The notes: generated by a model not told the origin, from the sequence alone. A DNA stretch of 64,000 bases from CAYRNY01 sp964425755 (GCA_964425755.1 CAYRNY010000011.1:62001-126000); one strand, 5' to 3'; counted from the first letter of the stretch, positions 34,814 through 43,450 are shown. Made by a program: numbers and translations.

Positions 34814-35905
34814 TCACCGAAAGGCCGGGCCGGGCCCCGCAGTTGCCGTGTTCGCTGTGGCGGGGGCGGTCGGCTCCAGGCTGCGCAGGTAGGCTACCAG
34901 CGCGTCGATATCGCGGTCCGTCAGGCGGCCACCCCACGCGGGCATCGACGTGCCCGTGACGCCCTGCGCGATGATCTGCCGCATGGCAGCGTCCGGCGTG
35001 TCGGCTAGGAAACGCTGGCTGTTGAGCGCCGGGGCCATCGGGCTGCCATACGCACCCGTCCCGTGACACTGCGAGCAGGTCAGGTTGAAGAGCCACTCGC
35101 CTTGTGCGATCGCCTCGGGACTCATGTCCACCGGTTCGGCTTCGATCACGGGCAGCTCGATGCCTGCCGTCTCGATCTCCGGCCAGCGGCGGATCAACTG
35201 CGTCACGTTGTCGATTTCGTCGTCCGCCAGCGCGCCGCGCCAGCCCGCCATCAGCGTGCCTGGCACGCCGTTCGCGGTCACGCGTACCAGGTCGGTGTCG
35301 GTCATACGCGTGCGCAGCTCGTCCGTGTTCAGCGCCGGGGCCAGCGCTGTGCCCTCGGCGTGCGCGCCGTGACAGGCCGCGCACTTGCTCGCATACACGC
35401 TTAACCCGCTGGCGAGCGTCTCGCCGCCCGGCAGGTCGCGCACGGATTGCAGCGTTTCGTCACTCAACTCCATCACGACCATTTCCGGCGGCGTGAGGCC
35501 GAGTTCCGCCACACGCACTTCGACCGCGTCCCAGTTCACGTACTGGATCATGGCGATCAGGTGATCGATCTGCGCGTCGGTGAAGATGCCGCCTTCCTTG
35601 ACGCCGTAGGCGGCCATCGTCGTGTTGTAACGCCCGCGCTCGATCGTTTTGAACAGCATGTCGGCGTCCATCTCGCGCACGCCCAGCGAGGCCAGCGGCG
35701 GCGTCGCGCCGAGACCCTCGCCCGCCGCGCCGTGACAGATCGCGCAGTTCTCCGCGTACATGTCGATCCCCGCCGTGACGGCGTCCACGCGCAGTTCGAT
35801 CAGTGCGTTTTCCTGGCGCTGCTCCTCGCGCAGCATGTTAAACCCCACGACGATCGCGATCAATAACGTCGCCAGAAAGCCCATCCAGGTCATTTCGCGT
35901 GTCAT
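34814..35905 (-). CDS. Membrane-anchored triheme c-type cytochrome
   Basis: A 363-residue protein with an N-terminal membrane anchor (residues 8-24) and three cytochrome c domains: CAICH at 54-58, CAACH at 175-179 and CSQCH at 277-281. Each is followed by a segment with a possible Met ligand (for example NTTMAAYG, GTLMAGWRG, GTSMPAWGG). It would carry electrons from the Rieske/cytochrome b pair to a terminal oxidase or other acceptor. Its ATG overlaps the Rieske stop (ATGA). Three fused c domains in one subunit are more than the single haem of cytochrome c1 or f. Confidence 0.93.
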   Translation of the reverse strand: MTREMTWMGFLATLLIAIVVGFNMLREEQRQENALIELRVDAVTAGIDMYAENCAICHGAAGEGLGATPPLASLGVREMDADMLFKTIERGRYNTTMAAYGVKEGGIFTDAQIDHLIAMIQYVNWDAVEVRVAELGLTPPEMVVMELSDETLQSVRDLPGGETLASGLSVYASKCAACHGAHAEGTALAPALNTDELRTRMTDTDLVRVTANGVPGTLMAGWRGALADDEIDNVTQLIRRWPEIETAGIELPVIEAEPVDMSPEAIAQGEWLFNLTCSQCHGTGAYGSPMAPALNSQRFLADTPDAAMRQIIAQGVTGTSMPAWGGRLTDRDIDALVAYLRSLEPTAPATANTATAGPGPAFR

Positions 35906-36435
35906 GTTGGCTGCCCTTCCGCGTATACGTGATCCTCAGGGCCGGCTTTGTCGCGCTGGATCGCGGTGCCGGTATCCACCTTGATGATCCCGTCCTCAAT
36001 CGTGATGGCAAAACGGTCCAGCGGGCGCGGCGCGGGCGGGTTGATCACGTCACCGTCGGCTTCGAACGCCGAGGCATGGCACGGGCAAACGAACTGCCCG
36101 CGCGCCGGTTCCCAGGGCACCGCGCATCCCAGGTGCGTGCATTTGCGGTACAGCGCCAGGAAACCGCCGTCCTCCGTGCGTACGAGGTAAAAGCGCCCCT
36201 CAGGGAACGGCGTCACGCTGCCGGGGGGATAATCCTCGACCGGCCCGGCCTCGAACACGCTGCCGAACTCGCCCGCGACAACTTTCGGGGCAAAAAAGCG
36301 GTACGTCACCAGCGCCCCTTCGCCGAGGGCAACCAATCCGATCAGTCCCCAGGCATATTTCAGGAAATCACGCCGTGTGATCGACGCGTCCTGCACTGTT
36401 GTAGTCTCTGTCTGCTGTGGTTGCTGCTGCGTCAC
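35902..36435 (-). CDS. Rieske iron-sulfur protein of a quinol:electron-acceptor complex
   Basis: A 177-residue protein: a twin-arginine sequence (ITRRDFLKYAWGLIG) ahead of one membrane helix, and a Rieske domain with CTHLGC and CPCHAS holding the [2Fe-2S] cluster by two Cys and two His. I place the start at the GTG at 36435, two bases after the cytochrome b stop and with GGGAG 8 bases upstream; a GTG at 36456 inside cytochrome b is the alternative. The Tat system needed for folded export is represented by tatC at 43451. Confidence 0.93.
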   Translation of the reverse strand: MTQQQPQQTETTTVQDASITRRDFLKYAWGLIGLVALGEGALVTYRFFAPKVVAGEFGSVFEAGPVEDYPPGSVTPFPEGRFYLVRTEDGGFLALYRKCTHLGCAVPWEPARGQFVCPCHASAFEADGDVINPPAPRPLDRFAITIEDGIIKVDTGTAIQRDKAGPEDHVYAEGQPT

Positions 36436-36437
36436 GT

Positions 36438-37820
36438 TCAAATCTCCCAGGGCCACATCAATGCCATGCCTTCGCCGCGAAACGCGATCCCGATCACCGT
36501 CAAGACCACGAACGACACTACCAGCAGCGTGAACACGCTCTGCCGCGCCTCACACGCCGACGCCCTAAAGCCCTGCCGCAGCAGGTTGTAGTAGCCCATC
36601 AACAGCAGCAGCAGGATCGCCAGCGGCACCCAGCCGTTGCTGATGATCGTCGGCAGGCTGGGCAGCAGTTCCGGCAGGTCGATCGCGTACTCGTCGAGCA
36701 ACACGAGCACCGGCGTCGCCACCAGCCCGACCAACGCGCCGAGCTTGGCCGTCTGCCGCCCCTTGCGCGAGCGGAACCAGACGCCCTCGGCGTCCGTATC
36801 AAAGCGCAGGTAGGGCAGCAGTGCCATCCCGGCCAACGCCAGCCCCGGCACGACGATCGCGCCGAAGACCGGGTGAAAGTGCAGCAGCAGTTCCTGCAAG
36901 CCCATGAAGTACCACGCCGCTTTGGCAGGATTGGGACTCTGGTCGGGATTGGCCGCTTCTTCCAGCGGCGCGTCGACCCAGGTCGCCCAGCCGAGGATCA
37001 AGGCCAGCATCACCAGCGCGAACACGACTTCGATCGCCACCAGGTGCGGGATCGTCGTCACACGCTCGACGCGTGCCTGCGGTTTTTCGTCCACGTTGCG
37101 CGGGACGGACAGCGTATCTTTGCGCACGCGCCAGATGTGGAACGAGATGATGAAGAACAGCGTCAGCGGGATGATCGCCACGTGCAGCCCGTAGAAGTTG
37201 GTCAGCGTCGCGCTGCTGACTTCCGGCCCGCCCAGCACCAGGTGGCTGATCGCGGGCCCAAGCACGGGCACATAGTCCAGCAGGCTGGTGCCGACCGTGA
37301 CCGCCCAATACGCGAGCTGGTCCCAGGGCAGCAGGTAGCCGGTGAAGTTCGCCGCGACCACCAGCAGCAGCAACACGATCCCTAGCACCCAGTTGAATTC
37401 GCGCGGGGGACGGAAGCCGCCGGTGTAGAACACGCGCAGCATGTGCAGGAACGCGACCACTACCAACAGGTTGCCGCTCCAGTGGTGCAGGTTGCGGATC
37501 AACTGCCCGAACGTCACCTCGGTTTGCAGGCGCAGCATGTCGTTGTATGCCGTTTCCGGCGTGGGCGTGTAGACGAACATCAGCATCACACCGGTCACGA
37601 CCAGCAACAGCACCAGCAGGATCGCCAGCCCACCCAGACCCCAGGTGTAGGTGAACTTGAGCGCCGGCTTGGCGACCTTCGCCGGGTGGATGTGCAGCAC
37701 AAGGTTGTTCATCAAGTACTTCATGCGGCTGCGGTCATCTTCCAGGGGCAGGTCGTCACGCTGGATCGAGATGATCACACGTTCGGGCAGGTGGTGGGGG
37801 CGAGGGTCAAGCGACGTCAT
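36438..37820 (-). CDS. Cytochrome b of a bc-type complex
   Basis: A 460-residue membrane protein that fuses the four-helix haem part and the subunit-IV-like part. Haem ligands: His112 or His113 with His126, and His213 with His228; the 15-residue step of the second pair is the b6f-type spacing. The quinol-site PEWY motif is replaced by AAWYF at residues 301-305, so the usual Glu is missing. AGGAG lies 8 bases before the ATG. Together with the Rieske and triheme cytochrome it forms a menaquinol-oxidising complex (inferred). Confidence 0.94.
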   Translation of the reverse strand: MTSLDPRPHHLPERVIISIQRDDLPLEDDRSRMKYLMNNLVLHIHPAKVAKPALKFTYTWGLGGLAILLVLLLVVTGVMLMFVYTPTPETAYNDMLRLQTEVTFGQLIRNLHHWSGNLLVVVAFLHMLRVFYTGGFRPPREFNWVLGIVLLLLVVAANFTGYLLPWDQLAYWAVTVGTSLLDYVPVLGPAISHLVLGGPEVSSATLTNFYGLHVAIIPLTLFFIISFHIWRVRKDTLSVPRNVDEKPQARVERVTTIPHLVAIEVVFALVMLALILGWATWVDAPLEEAANPDQSPNPAKAAWYFMGLQELLLHFHPVFGAIVVPGLALAGMALLPYLRFDTDAEGVWFRSRKGRQTAKLGALVGLVATPVLVLLDEYAIDLPELLPSLPTIISNGWVPLAILLLLLMGYYNLLRQGFRASACEARQSVFTLLVVSFVVLTVIGIAFRGEGMALMWPWEI

Positions 37821-37853
37821 CGCGGTTACTCCTTTTCACACCGCTGCGGGTGT

Positions 37854-38969
37854 TTATTGCAGCGGGGTCGCGAACGTGCTCTGACCCTGGCCGCCACGCT
37901 GGAAGAGCGTGTTACGCCCGCCCTGGTAGCCGTTGCCACCGTTACCGTTGGCGGTACCCTGACCGGTGGTGCCCAGGGCATCACCAGTTTGCGGCTGCGC
38001 GTTGGCGGGCTGGTTACCCTGACCGCCCGCGCCGTTCCGCCCCGGCCCACCCCACAACGGACGCCCGTTCGGGTCCAGCAGCATCAGGCGTTGGCCGGTC
38101 TGGGACTTGGTGATCTCACCGGCTTTGAACGCGGTCCCCTGCCAGAAACCGAGCACGCTGATCGGGTCACCGATAGCGAATGCGATCCCTTGCGAGTCGA
38201 CGAAATTCCGCTGCCCAAGCTGGAGATCAAGCAAGTCACCGCCGGTTGTCTGCATCGTCAGCGTGCTGCCGAACACGTCCGCGACGGTTCCCTCAAGCGT
38301 CACCCACTCGTCCGCCGTGACCTGCACCTGCGGCTCGCCCTGCTGCCCGGCCTCACCGTGCGCCTGGCCGCCGTCCGCACCGCCCGTCCACAGCGGCATA
38401 CCGTCCGCGTTGCGGAGTTGGAGCTGCATTCCGTCCTGGGTGGTCACGCGGGCAGCGTGGTACTGCTCGCCGTTGAAGAACCCGTCGACCGTCACGAACT
38501 GGCCGATGGTCAGCGGCACGCCCTGATCCTGCCACGCGTGCGGCGGCCCGAGTTCAACGTAGATGGTTTCCGTCATCGAGAGCGCCAGCGTCATGCCGTT
38601 GGTATCCAGCGCGGTGATGCTGCCACTGCCGTGCCAGGGATCGCCCACCATAGTGATGGCCGCGCTCTGCTGGACCGGCACGCCGGCCAGGTCCTGCGTC
38701 GTGCCAGCGGCGGGCGTCTGGGGGAACGGTGTAGCCTGCGTGTCGCCGGGCTGCGCCGGGACATCCTGCGCGACCGTGTCCTGTGTGGTTTCGCTTGAGG
38801 GCACGACGCCGTCCGTCGTCTCCGCCGGTTCTTCCGCACCTGCCGCGCCGTCGTTGGCGAGCAGCGCTTCATGGTTCGTTTCTTTCGCGCGTGTTGCGTC
38901 GTATACGCCAACGGCAAGCGCGCCGATTACGGTCAACATCAGGAATCCAACAACAAACTTCTGCCTCAT
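37854..38969 (-). CDS. Exported protein with DUF5666-like repeats, first gene of the respiratory operon
   Basis: A 371-residue protein with an N-terminal membrane anchor or signal (KFVVGFLMLTVIGALAVGVY), an acidic Thr/Pro-rich linker (to about residue 100) and two similar beta domains, each with a GxITALDxxGMTL- or GTVADVFGSTL-type start, a VTVDGFF or ISVLGFW strand and a closing motif (RNADGMPLWTGG and LDPNGRPLWGGPG). The C-terminus is rich in Gly, Gln and Asn. I infer an extracytoplasmic role near the cytochrome complex; the function is unknown. GGGAGG lies 10 bases before the ATG. The direct repeat at 39021 controls it. Confidence 0.7.
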   Translation of the reverse strand: MRQKFVVGFLMLTVIGALAVGVYDATRAKETNHEALLANDGAAGAEEPAETTDGVVPSSETTQDTVAQDVPAQPGDTQATPFPQTPAAGTTQDLAGVPVQQSAAITMVGDPWHGSGSITALDTNGMTLALSMTETIYVELGPPHAWQDQGVPLTIGQFVTVDGFFNGEQYHAARVTTQDGMQLQLRNADGMPLWTGGADGGQAHGEAGQQGEPQVQVTADEWVTLEGTVADVFGSTLTMQTTGGDLLDLQLGQRNFVDSQGIAFAIGDPISVLGFWQGTAFKAGEITKSQTGQRLMLLDPNGRPLWGGPGRNGAGGQGNQPANAQPQTGDALGTTGQGTANGNGGNGYQGGRNTLFQRGGQGQSTFATPLQ

Positions 38970-39020
38970 TGTGAACCAACCTCCCTGCTGGTTTTCGCGA
39001 GTGATGGCCCTATGATGCGC

Positions 39021-39042
39021 AGAACTTGTGTAGAACTTGTGA
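39021..39042 (-). promoter_or_regulatory. Direct-repeat binding site for an OmpR/PhoB-type regulator
   Basis: AGAACTTGTGT (39021-39031) and AGAACTTGTGA (39032-39042) repeat with an exact 11-base step, the pattern bound by two OmpR/PhoB winged-helix subunits on one face of DNA. It lies 52-73 bases upstream of the ATG at 38969, the usual place for an activator site replacing a -35 box. The regulator at 33542 is the natural candidate. Confidence 0.65.
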
Positions 39043-39148
39043 AGACGTGATGTAGGGATTGTGTGGAATCGGCGGGGTGGTGATATGCGGCGTCCCGGGC
39101 AAAGACGCCGCCGCCCGTCCTGTTACCGCCCGCGCTCCTGCGGTGGGC

Positions 39149-40033
39149 TCAACTGCCTGAGCGTGCGGTCCAGGTGCCCGGCGCGCCGCTGATCATGATG
39201 TACGTCTGGTTGGCCTGCGCCACGCTGAGCATCTCCCCGCGTTCGAACATCAGGACCCGCGCCGTCCCCCCGGATTCGCCGGAAGTGGCCCAGCCAAGCG
39301 TTTCGCGCACGGCGGGATTCTCGCGCCAGACCTTGCCGAAACCGCGCACCGGTTCCTGCAACCCTGGGGGCGGCTGCGCGCCGCTGCTGTCCGGATCGAT
39401 GCCTTCGGTGAAGGTGTCGTTAAAACGCTGGTACGTGCCGTTGTTATACAGCGCGTAGATCGCGGCCTGGGGCTGCGTGCCAAGCGACGATATCCAGATC
39501 ATCACGCCGTTTTGAAACGTCTGGTAGGCGCTGCTGACGTCGCTGGCGCCGCTTGCCTGCGGGCAGCCCAGCGCGGATTGCAGGCCGGGATCGCTCTGAT
39601 AGATCGTGCCGAAAGTCCCGCTGATCGCGGTGGTGCAGGCCCCACCACTCGCGCCGCCGGACGCCGCCAGGCCCACATCCCCGCCCACTGGCGCGAATCC
39701 CACCGCCCCCGGCGTGATCGGTGTGTCGGTCATGGTCGGGGTGAAGCTGGGCGTCATGGTGATCGGCGGCGCGGGGGATGGCGTCGCCGTGCGACCGGCA
39801 GCTTGTGTCGGCAGCGCGACCGCGCTGGTCGCTGCCACCACCGGTGTCGCTGCCGGGGTTTCGGTCGCGACGATCGGCACGATAGGCGGTTCCGGTGTCG
39901 CGGTGATGTAGATCGGCGTGACGGTGGGCGGCGCGTCCTGCAACGCGTCACACCCGGACGCAGCCAAAACCACGAGGCCGGGCAGCACGAGCCACCCGAT
40001 CCGGCGCTGTATGATCGCCACCCTGTCGCGCAT
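39149..40033 (-). CDS. Lipoprotein with Pro/Thr linker and LGFP-like repeats
   Basis: A 294-residue lipoprotein: signal peptide ending in the lipobox LAASGC (Cys28), a Thr/Pro/Ala-rich linker (residues 30-105), and a domain from about 130 on with YQSDPGLQSALGCPQA, FQNGVMIW, NPAVRETLGWATSG and FERGEMLSV. The spacing and the GCP/GW-F.xG pattern are like LGFP repeats of cell-wall-associated proteins. It is the last gene of the operon after the asparaginase (13 bases). Confidence 0.68.
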   Translation of the reverse strand: MRDRVAIIQRRIGWLVLPGLVVLAASGCDALQDAPPTVTPIYITATPEPPIVPIVATETPAATPVVAATSAVALPTQAAGRTATPSPAPPITMTPSFTPTMTDTPITPGAVGFAPVGGDVGLAASGGASGGACTTAISGTFGTIYQSDPGLQSALGCPQASGASDVSSAYQTFQNGVMIWISSLGTQPQAAIYALYNNGTYQRFNDTFTEGIDPDSSGAQPPPGLQEPVRGFGKVWRENPAVRETLGWATSGESGGTARVLMFERGEMLSVAQANQTYIMISGAPGTWTARSGS

Positions 40034-40046
40034 GGGTTTTGCCCCC

Positions 40047-41006
40047 TCAGTCCTTTATCCGGGCGTGGATGTTGCCGTCTTGATCGGCCCAGGCCACGGC
40101 CATGTGCGGCGTGTTGTAAGCGAACCCGGTATTGCCATCACGATCGACCACGATCAACCCGCCGTAGCCACCCACGCGGTCGTATAGCGTCTTGATCGCG
40201 TGATCGGCGGCGGTCTGCGCGCTCAGGCCGCGCGCGATGGCGTCGGTCGCGGTTTTCGCCAGCACCACGCGCATGATGCTTTCGCCGTGCCCGGTCGCGG
40301 ATGCCCCGGCGGTCAGGTTATCGGCATAGGCACCGGAACCGACCAGCGGCGAGTCGCCAACGCGCCCCGGCAGTTTGTACGCCGCGCCACCGGTTGAGGT
40401 CGCCGCCGCGATGTTGCCGTCGGCATCGATCGCCACCGCGCCGACGGTGCCCTGAGGGTCTGGCCGGTCGGGCATGAACTCGTACGAGAGCCGGTAGCCC
40501 GGCACCTGCTGCAAGCGTCGAAAGCGCTCGATCTCACGCGTGACGGTCAGTTCCGCCTGGGCACACAGCCGCATCTTGTGCTGTTCGGCAAAGCGGCGCG
40601 CCCCGTCGCCCACGAGCAGGCAATGGTCGGTATCCTCCATGATCAGGCGCGCCAACTGCACGGGGTTGGTGATCCCGCGCACCGCCGCGACCGCGCCAAG
40701 CGCCAGCGTCGCGCCATCCATGATGATCGCGTCCATCTCGATATCGCCCATGCGGTTGAGCACGCTGCCCACCCCCGCATCGAACGTCGGATCGTCTTCC
40801 ATCACGCTGACCGCCCGCTCGACCGCGTCCAGCGCGCAGCCACCCTGCGCGAGAATCTGCCAGCCGGCCTCGGCGGCGACGTGCGTCCCGCCGATGTGGT
40901 CGGCGTGTGTCTCTTCGGCGATGCGCCAGGCACCGCCGTGCACGATAATTGTCGGTTTCAGAAAGCACACTCCAAAAAGTAATTCGCCACAAAGGCGCAC
41001 GCGCAT
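40047..41006 (-). CDS. Isoaspartyl peptidase / plant-type asparaginase (Ntn hydrolase)
   Basis: A 319-residue precursor that would cut itself before the nucleophile Thr in QGTVGAVAIDADG and hydrolyse isoaspartyl dipeptides and asparagine. IIVHGGAW, FDAGVGSVLNRMGDIEMDA and STGGAAYKLPGRVGDSPLVG are family landmarks. The ATG at 41006 is the only one in frame, but the first 15 residues (MRVRLCGELLFGVCF) are unlike the family, where the protein begins a few residues before the HGG motif. GGAG lies 8 bases before a CTG at 40961 (LKPTIIVHGGAW), so CTG may be the true start. It is 14 bases after the hydrolase. Confidence 0.9.
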   Translation of the reverse strand: MRVRLCGELLFGVCFLKPTIIVHGGAWRIAEETHADHIGGTHVAAEAGWQILAQGGCALDAVERAVSVMEDDPTFDAGVGSVLNRMGDIEMDAIIMDGATLALGAVAAVRGITNPVQLARLIMEDTDHCLLVGDGARRFAEQHKMRLCAQAELTVTREIERFRRLQQVPGYRLSYEFMPDRPDPQGTVGAVAIDADGNIAAATSTGGAAYKLPGRVGDSPLVGSGAYADNLTAGASATGHGESIMRVVLAKTATDAIARGLSAQTAADHAIKTLYDRVGGYGGLIVVDRDGNTGFAYNTPHMAVAWADQDGNIHARIKD

Positions 41007-41020
41007 AACAACCTGTAAAT

Positions 41021-42004
41021 TTACTGTGCCTTAGTGTGCGCGCCAAGCGGCAGGTTGTCAAGTGGCGCGTCACCAGACAACGCGCGGTCCAGAAAGCCGA
41101 TCACATGCTGTTCGTAGGCGTCCGGCGCGACCTCAAGGTAATCGCCGTGATGCGCGCCTTCCACCACCCACAGCTCGGCGTTTGCGCCCGCCGCCGCGAG
41201 CAGGTCATGCGCCCCGGCCAGGCTGCGTTCCTCGCTGCCATAGATCAACAGCACCGGGCGCGGCGCGATCGTGCGGATCACGGCCTGCGGGTTGAGCCGG
41301 GCGATATCCACGCCCGACAGCACGCGATACCCCGCCGCGAACGACCACCCTACGATCGCTTCAACCGGGTTCGCGCTGCCGTTTCCTAATCCGAGCGCCC
41401 CTGCAGCGAAGTCGCCGTAGCCGCCTTCCGCGATCACGGCGCGCAGCCCGGGGAATCGCGCAGCGGCCAGGATCGCCGTCGCTCCCGCCGACGAAAAGCC
41501 CAGTACGCCGATGCGGGCCGGGTCGATATCCTTGCGCGCCTGCAAATAGGCCAACGCGTCCGCAACCTCGGCGGTTTCCTTGTACCCCAGGCTGATCGCG
41601 CCCATCCCCGCGCAGCGCCGCGATTCCAGCGCCAGCACCGCGTAGCCGTTGCGCGCCAGCACGTCCGCTTCGTGCAGCCGCGTGCCGCGCCCGCTGCTTG
41701 CCGGCGGCGGGACGATCACCGCCGCGCCATTGCTGCCGGGGATGAAAAACGCGCGGAAGGCCCCACCCGCCCGCGCCGCGATCGTCACGTCCTCGTAGCG
41801 ATGACCGAAATCGGCGGGCGTGCGCCTGTCCTCGTTGCACGGCGCGTGCAGCAGCCTGTAAGCCAACCCAAACCCCGCCAGCACGGGTGTCCCGATCACG
41901 GCGACCAGCGACAGGGCGATGAACGCGACCAGCACGCGCCGCCAGTACCGCGCGGGCTTGCGATCAGGGAGACGGTCAGGGGTGGTGTGCGATCGGATGG
42001 GCAT
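41021..42004 (-). CDS. Membrane-anchored alpha/beta hydrolase
   Basis: A 327-residue protein with an N-terminal membrane helix (residues 24-45) and a dienelactone-hydrolase-like domain outside the membrane. The nucleophile is the Ser in GVLGFSSAGATA, the acid probably the Asp or Glu in LLIYGSEERSL, and the base the His in EGAHHGDYLE. The substrate is unknown. No Shine-Dalgarno sequence precedes the ATG at 42004, and a terminator lies immediately upstream. Asparaginase and lipoprotein genes follow within 15 bases each. Confidence 0.82.
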   Translation of the reverse strand: MPIRSHTTPDRLPDRKPARYWRRVLVAFIALSLVAVIGTPVLAGFGLAYRLLHAPCNEDRRTPADFGHRYEDVTIAARAGGAFRAFFIPGSNGAAVIVPPPASSGRGTRLHEADVLARNGYAVLALESRRCAGMGAISLGYKETAEVADALAYLQARKDIDPARIGVLGFSSAGATAILAAARFPGLRAVIAEGGYGDFAAGALGLGNGSANPVEAIVGWSFAAGYRVLSGVDIARLNPQAVIRTIAPRPVLLIYGSEERSLAGAHDLLAAAGANAELWVVEGAHHGDYLEVAPDAYEQHVIGFLDRALSGDAPLDNLPLGAHTKAQ

Positions 42005-42012
42005 GGGGACTC

Positions 42013-42050
42013 AAAAACAGGGGAGCGCGCCCGGCGGGGCACGCTCCCTG
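42013..42050 (-). terminator. Strong intrinsic terminator
   Basis: On the minus strand GGGAGCG and GCCC pair with GGGC and CGCTCCC around CGCC, with CAG/CTG at the base, followed by TTTTT (plus-strand A-run 42013-42017). It ends the CpgS-like gene, only nine bases before the ATG of the hydrolase. Confidence 0.8.
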
Positions 42051-42064
42051 ATGGCGGCTGGATG

Positions 42065-43390
42065 TTACGCCTTTCTGCCGAATTTCTCTTCCAGCAGTTT
42101 CTTGACCGTGAGCGAGCCAAGTTCCTGCAACTCGTAGCGCACGCGCACCGCCGGTTTCGTGATCGTGATCACACGCGCGAGATCGATCGGCGTCGCCACG
42201 ACGACCAGGTCGCACGGTGTCTTGTCGATCGTCGCCTGCAGGTCGGCGCGTTGCGCGTCGCCATAGCCCATCGCGGGCAACAGCGTGCCTGTCGTCGGGT
42301 ACTTCTCAAACGTCTCGACGATACTGCCGACCGCGTAGGGACGCGGATCGACCAGTTCCGCCGCGCCGTAACGCTGCGCCGCCACCACGCCCGCACCATA
42401 TGCCATTTCGCCATGCGTCAGGGTCGGGCCATCTTCGATCACCAGCACGCGCTTGCCGTGAATGTCCGCGCCGTTCTCGACAAAGGTCGGGCTGGCGGCG
42501 TCGATCACACGTGCGTCCGGGTTCAGCGCGCGGATGTTTTCGCGCACCTGCTGCACGCCTTCCGGCGAGGCCGAATCGATCTTGTTGATCACGACGACAT
42601 CGGCCATGCGCAGGTTCGCTTCGCCGGGATGGTAGCTCTGCTCGTGACCGGGACGCAGCGGGTCGGCGAGCACGAAATACAGGTCGGGCGCGAAGAACGG
42701 GATGTCATTATTGCCGCCGTCCCACAACACGATATCGGCTTCTTTTTCGGCCTCACGCAGGATGCGCTCGTAGTCCACGCCGGCGAAGACCACCACGCCG
42801 TTGTCGATGTGCGGTTCGTACTCCTCGCGCTCCTCGATCGTGACGTTGTGCTTGTCCAGGTCGGCATAGCTTTCGAACCGCTGCACGGCCTGCTTTGCCA
42901 GGTCGCCATACGGCATGGGGTGGCGCACGACCGCGATCGTGTAGCCGAGCTCGCGCAGCGCCAGGCTGACCGCGCGCGTCGTCTGGCTCTTGCCGCTTCC
43001 GGTGCGCACCGCGCCGACGCCGACCACCGGCTTGCTGCTCTTGAGCATCGTGTATTTCGGCCCCATCAGGCGGTAATCCGCGCCCGCCGCGATCACCTGG
43101 CTGGCCTTGTGCATCACGTACTCATGCGCGACATCCGAGTACGCAAAGACCACCTCATCAATCGCATGTTCCTTGATCAGGTCGCTCAGATCTGCTTCAT
43201 CATAGATCGGGATGCCGTCAGGGTATAGCTTGCCGGCCAGCTCTGGCGGATAGGTCCGGCCTTCGATGTCGGGGATCTGTGTCGCCGTAAAGGCCACGAC
43301 TTCGTACGCTTCGTTGTCCCGGTAGAACGTGTTGAAGTTGTGGAAGTCGCGCCCTGCAGCGCCCATGATGAGAACACGAGTCTTAGCCAT
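42065..43390 (-). CDS. Cyclic 2,3-diphosphoglycerate synthetase-like GTPase/ATPase
   Basis: A 441-residue protein with a Rossmann N-terminal part (VLIMGAAGRDFHNFNTFYRD) and a P-loop domain, GAVRTGSGKSQTTRAVS at residues 126-142, then WDGGNNDIPFF and VVINKIDSASPEGVQ (NKID guanine-type motif). This matches the family of COG2403, which includes archaeal cyclic 2,3-diphosphoglycerate synthetase. Whether the bacterial members make that solute is open. AGGAG lies 9 bases before the ATG. Confidence 0.82.
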   Translation of the reverse strand: MAKTRVLIMGAAGRDFHNFNTFYRDNEAYEVVAFTATQIPDIEGRTYPPELAGKLYPDGIPIYDEADLSDLIKEHAIDEVVFAYSDVAHEYVMHKASQVIAAGADYRLMGPKYTMLKSSKPVVGVGAVRTGSGKSQTTRAVSLALRELGYTIAVVRHPMPYGDLAKQAVQRFESYADLDKHNVTIEEREEYEPHIDNGVVVFAGVDYERILREAEKEADIVLWDGGNNDIPFFAPDLYFVLADPLRPGHEQSYHPGEANLRMADVVVINKIDSASPEGVQQVRENIRALNPDARVIDAASPTFVENGADIHGKRVLVIEDGPTLTHGEMAYGAGVVAAQRYGAAELVDPRPYAVGSIVETFEKYPTTGTLLPAMGYGDAQRADLQATIDKTPCDLVVVATPIDLARVITITKPAVRVRYELQELGSLTVKKLLEEKFGRKA

Positions 43391-43450
43391 CTGAAGAAAC
43401 TCCTACGTTTAATTTAACCGCCAGAAACGGACGATCTCACAAACGGAACG

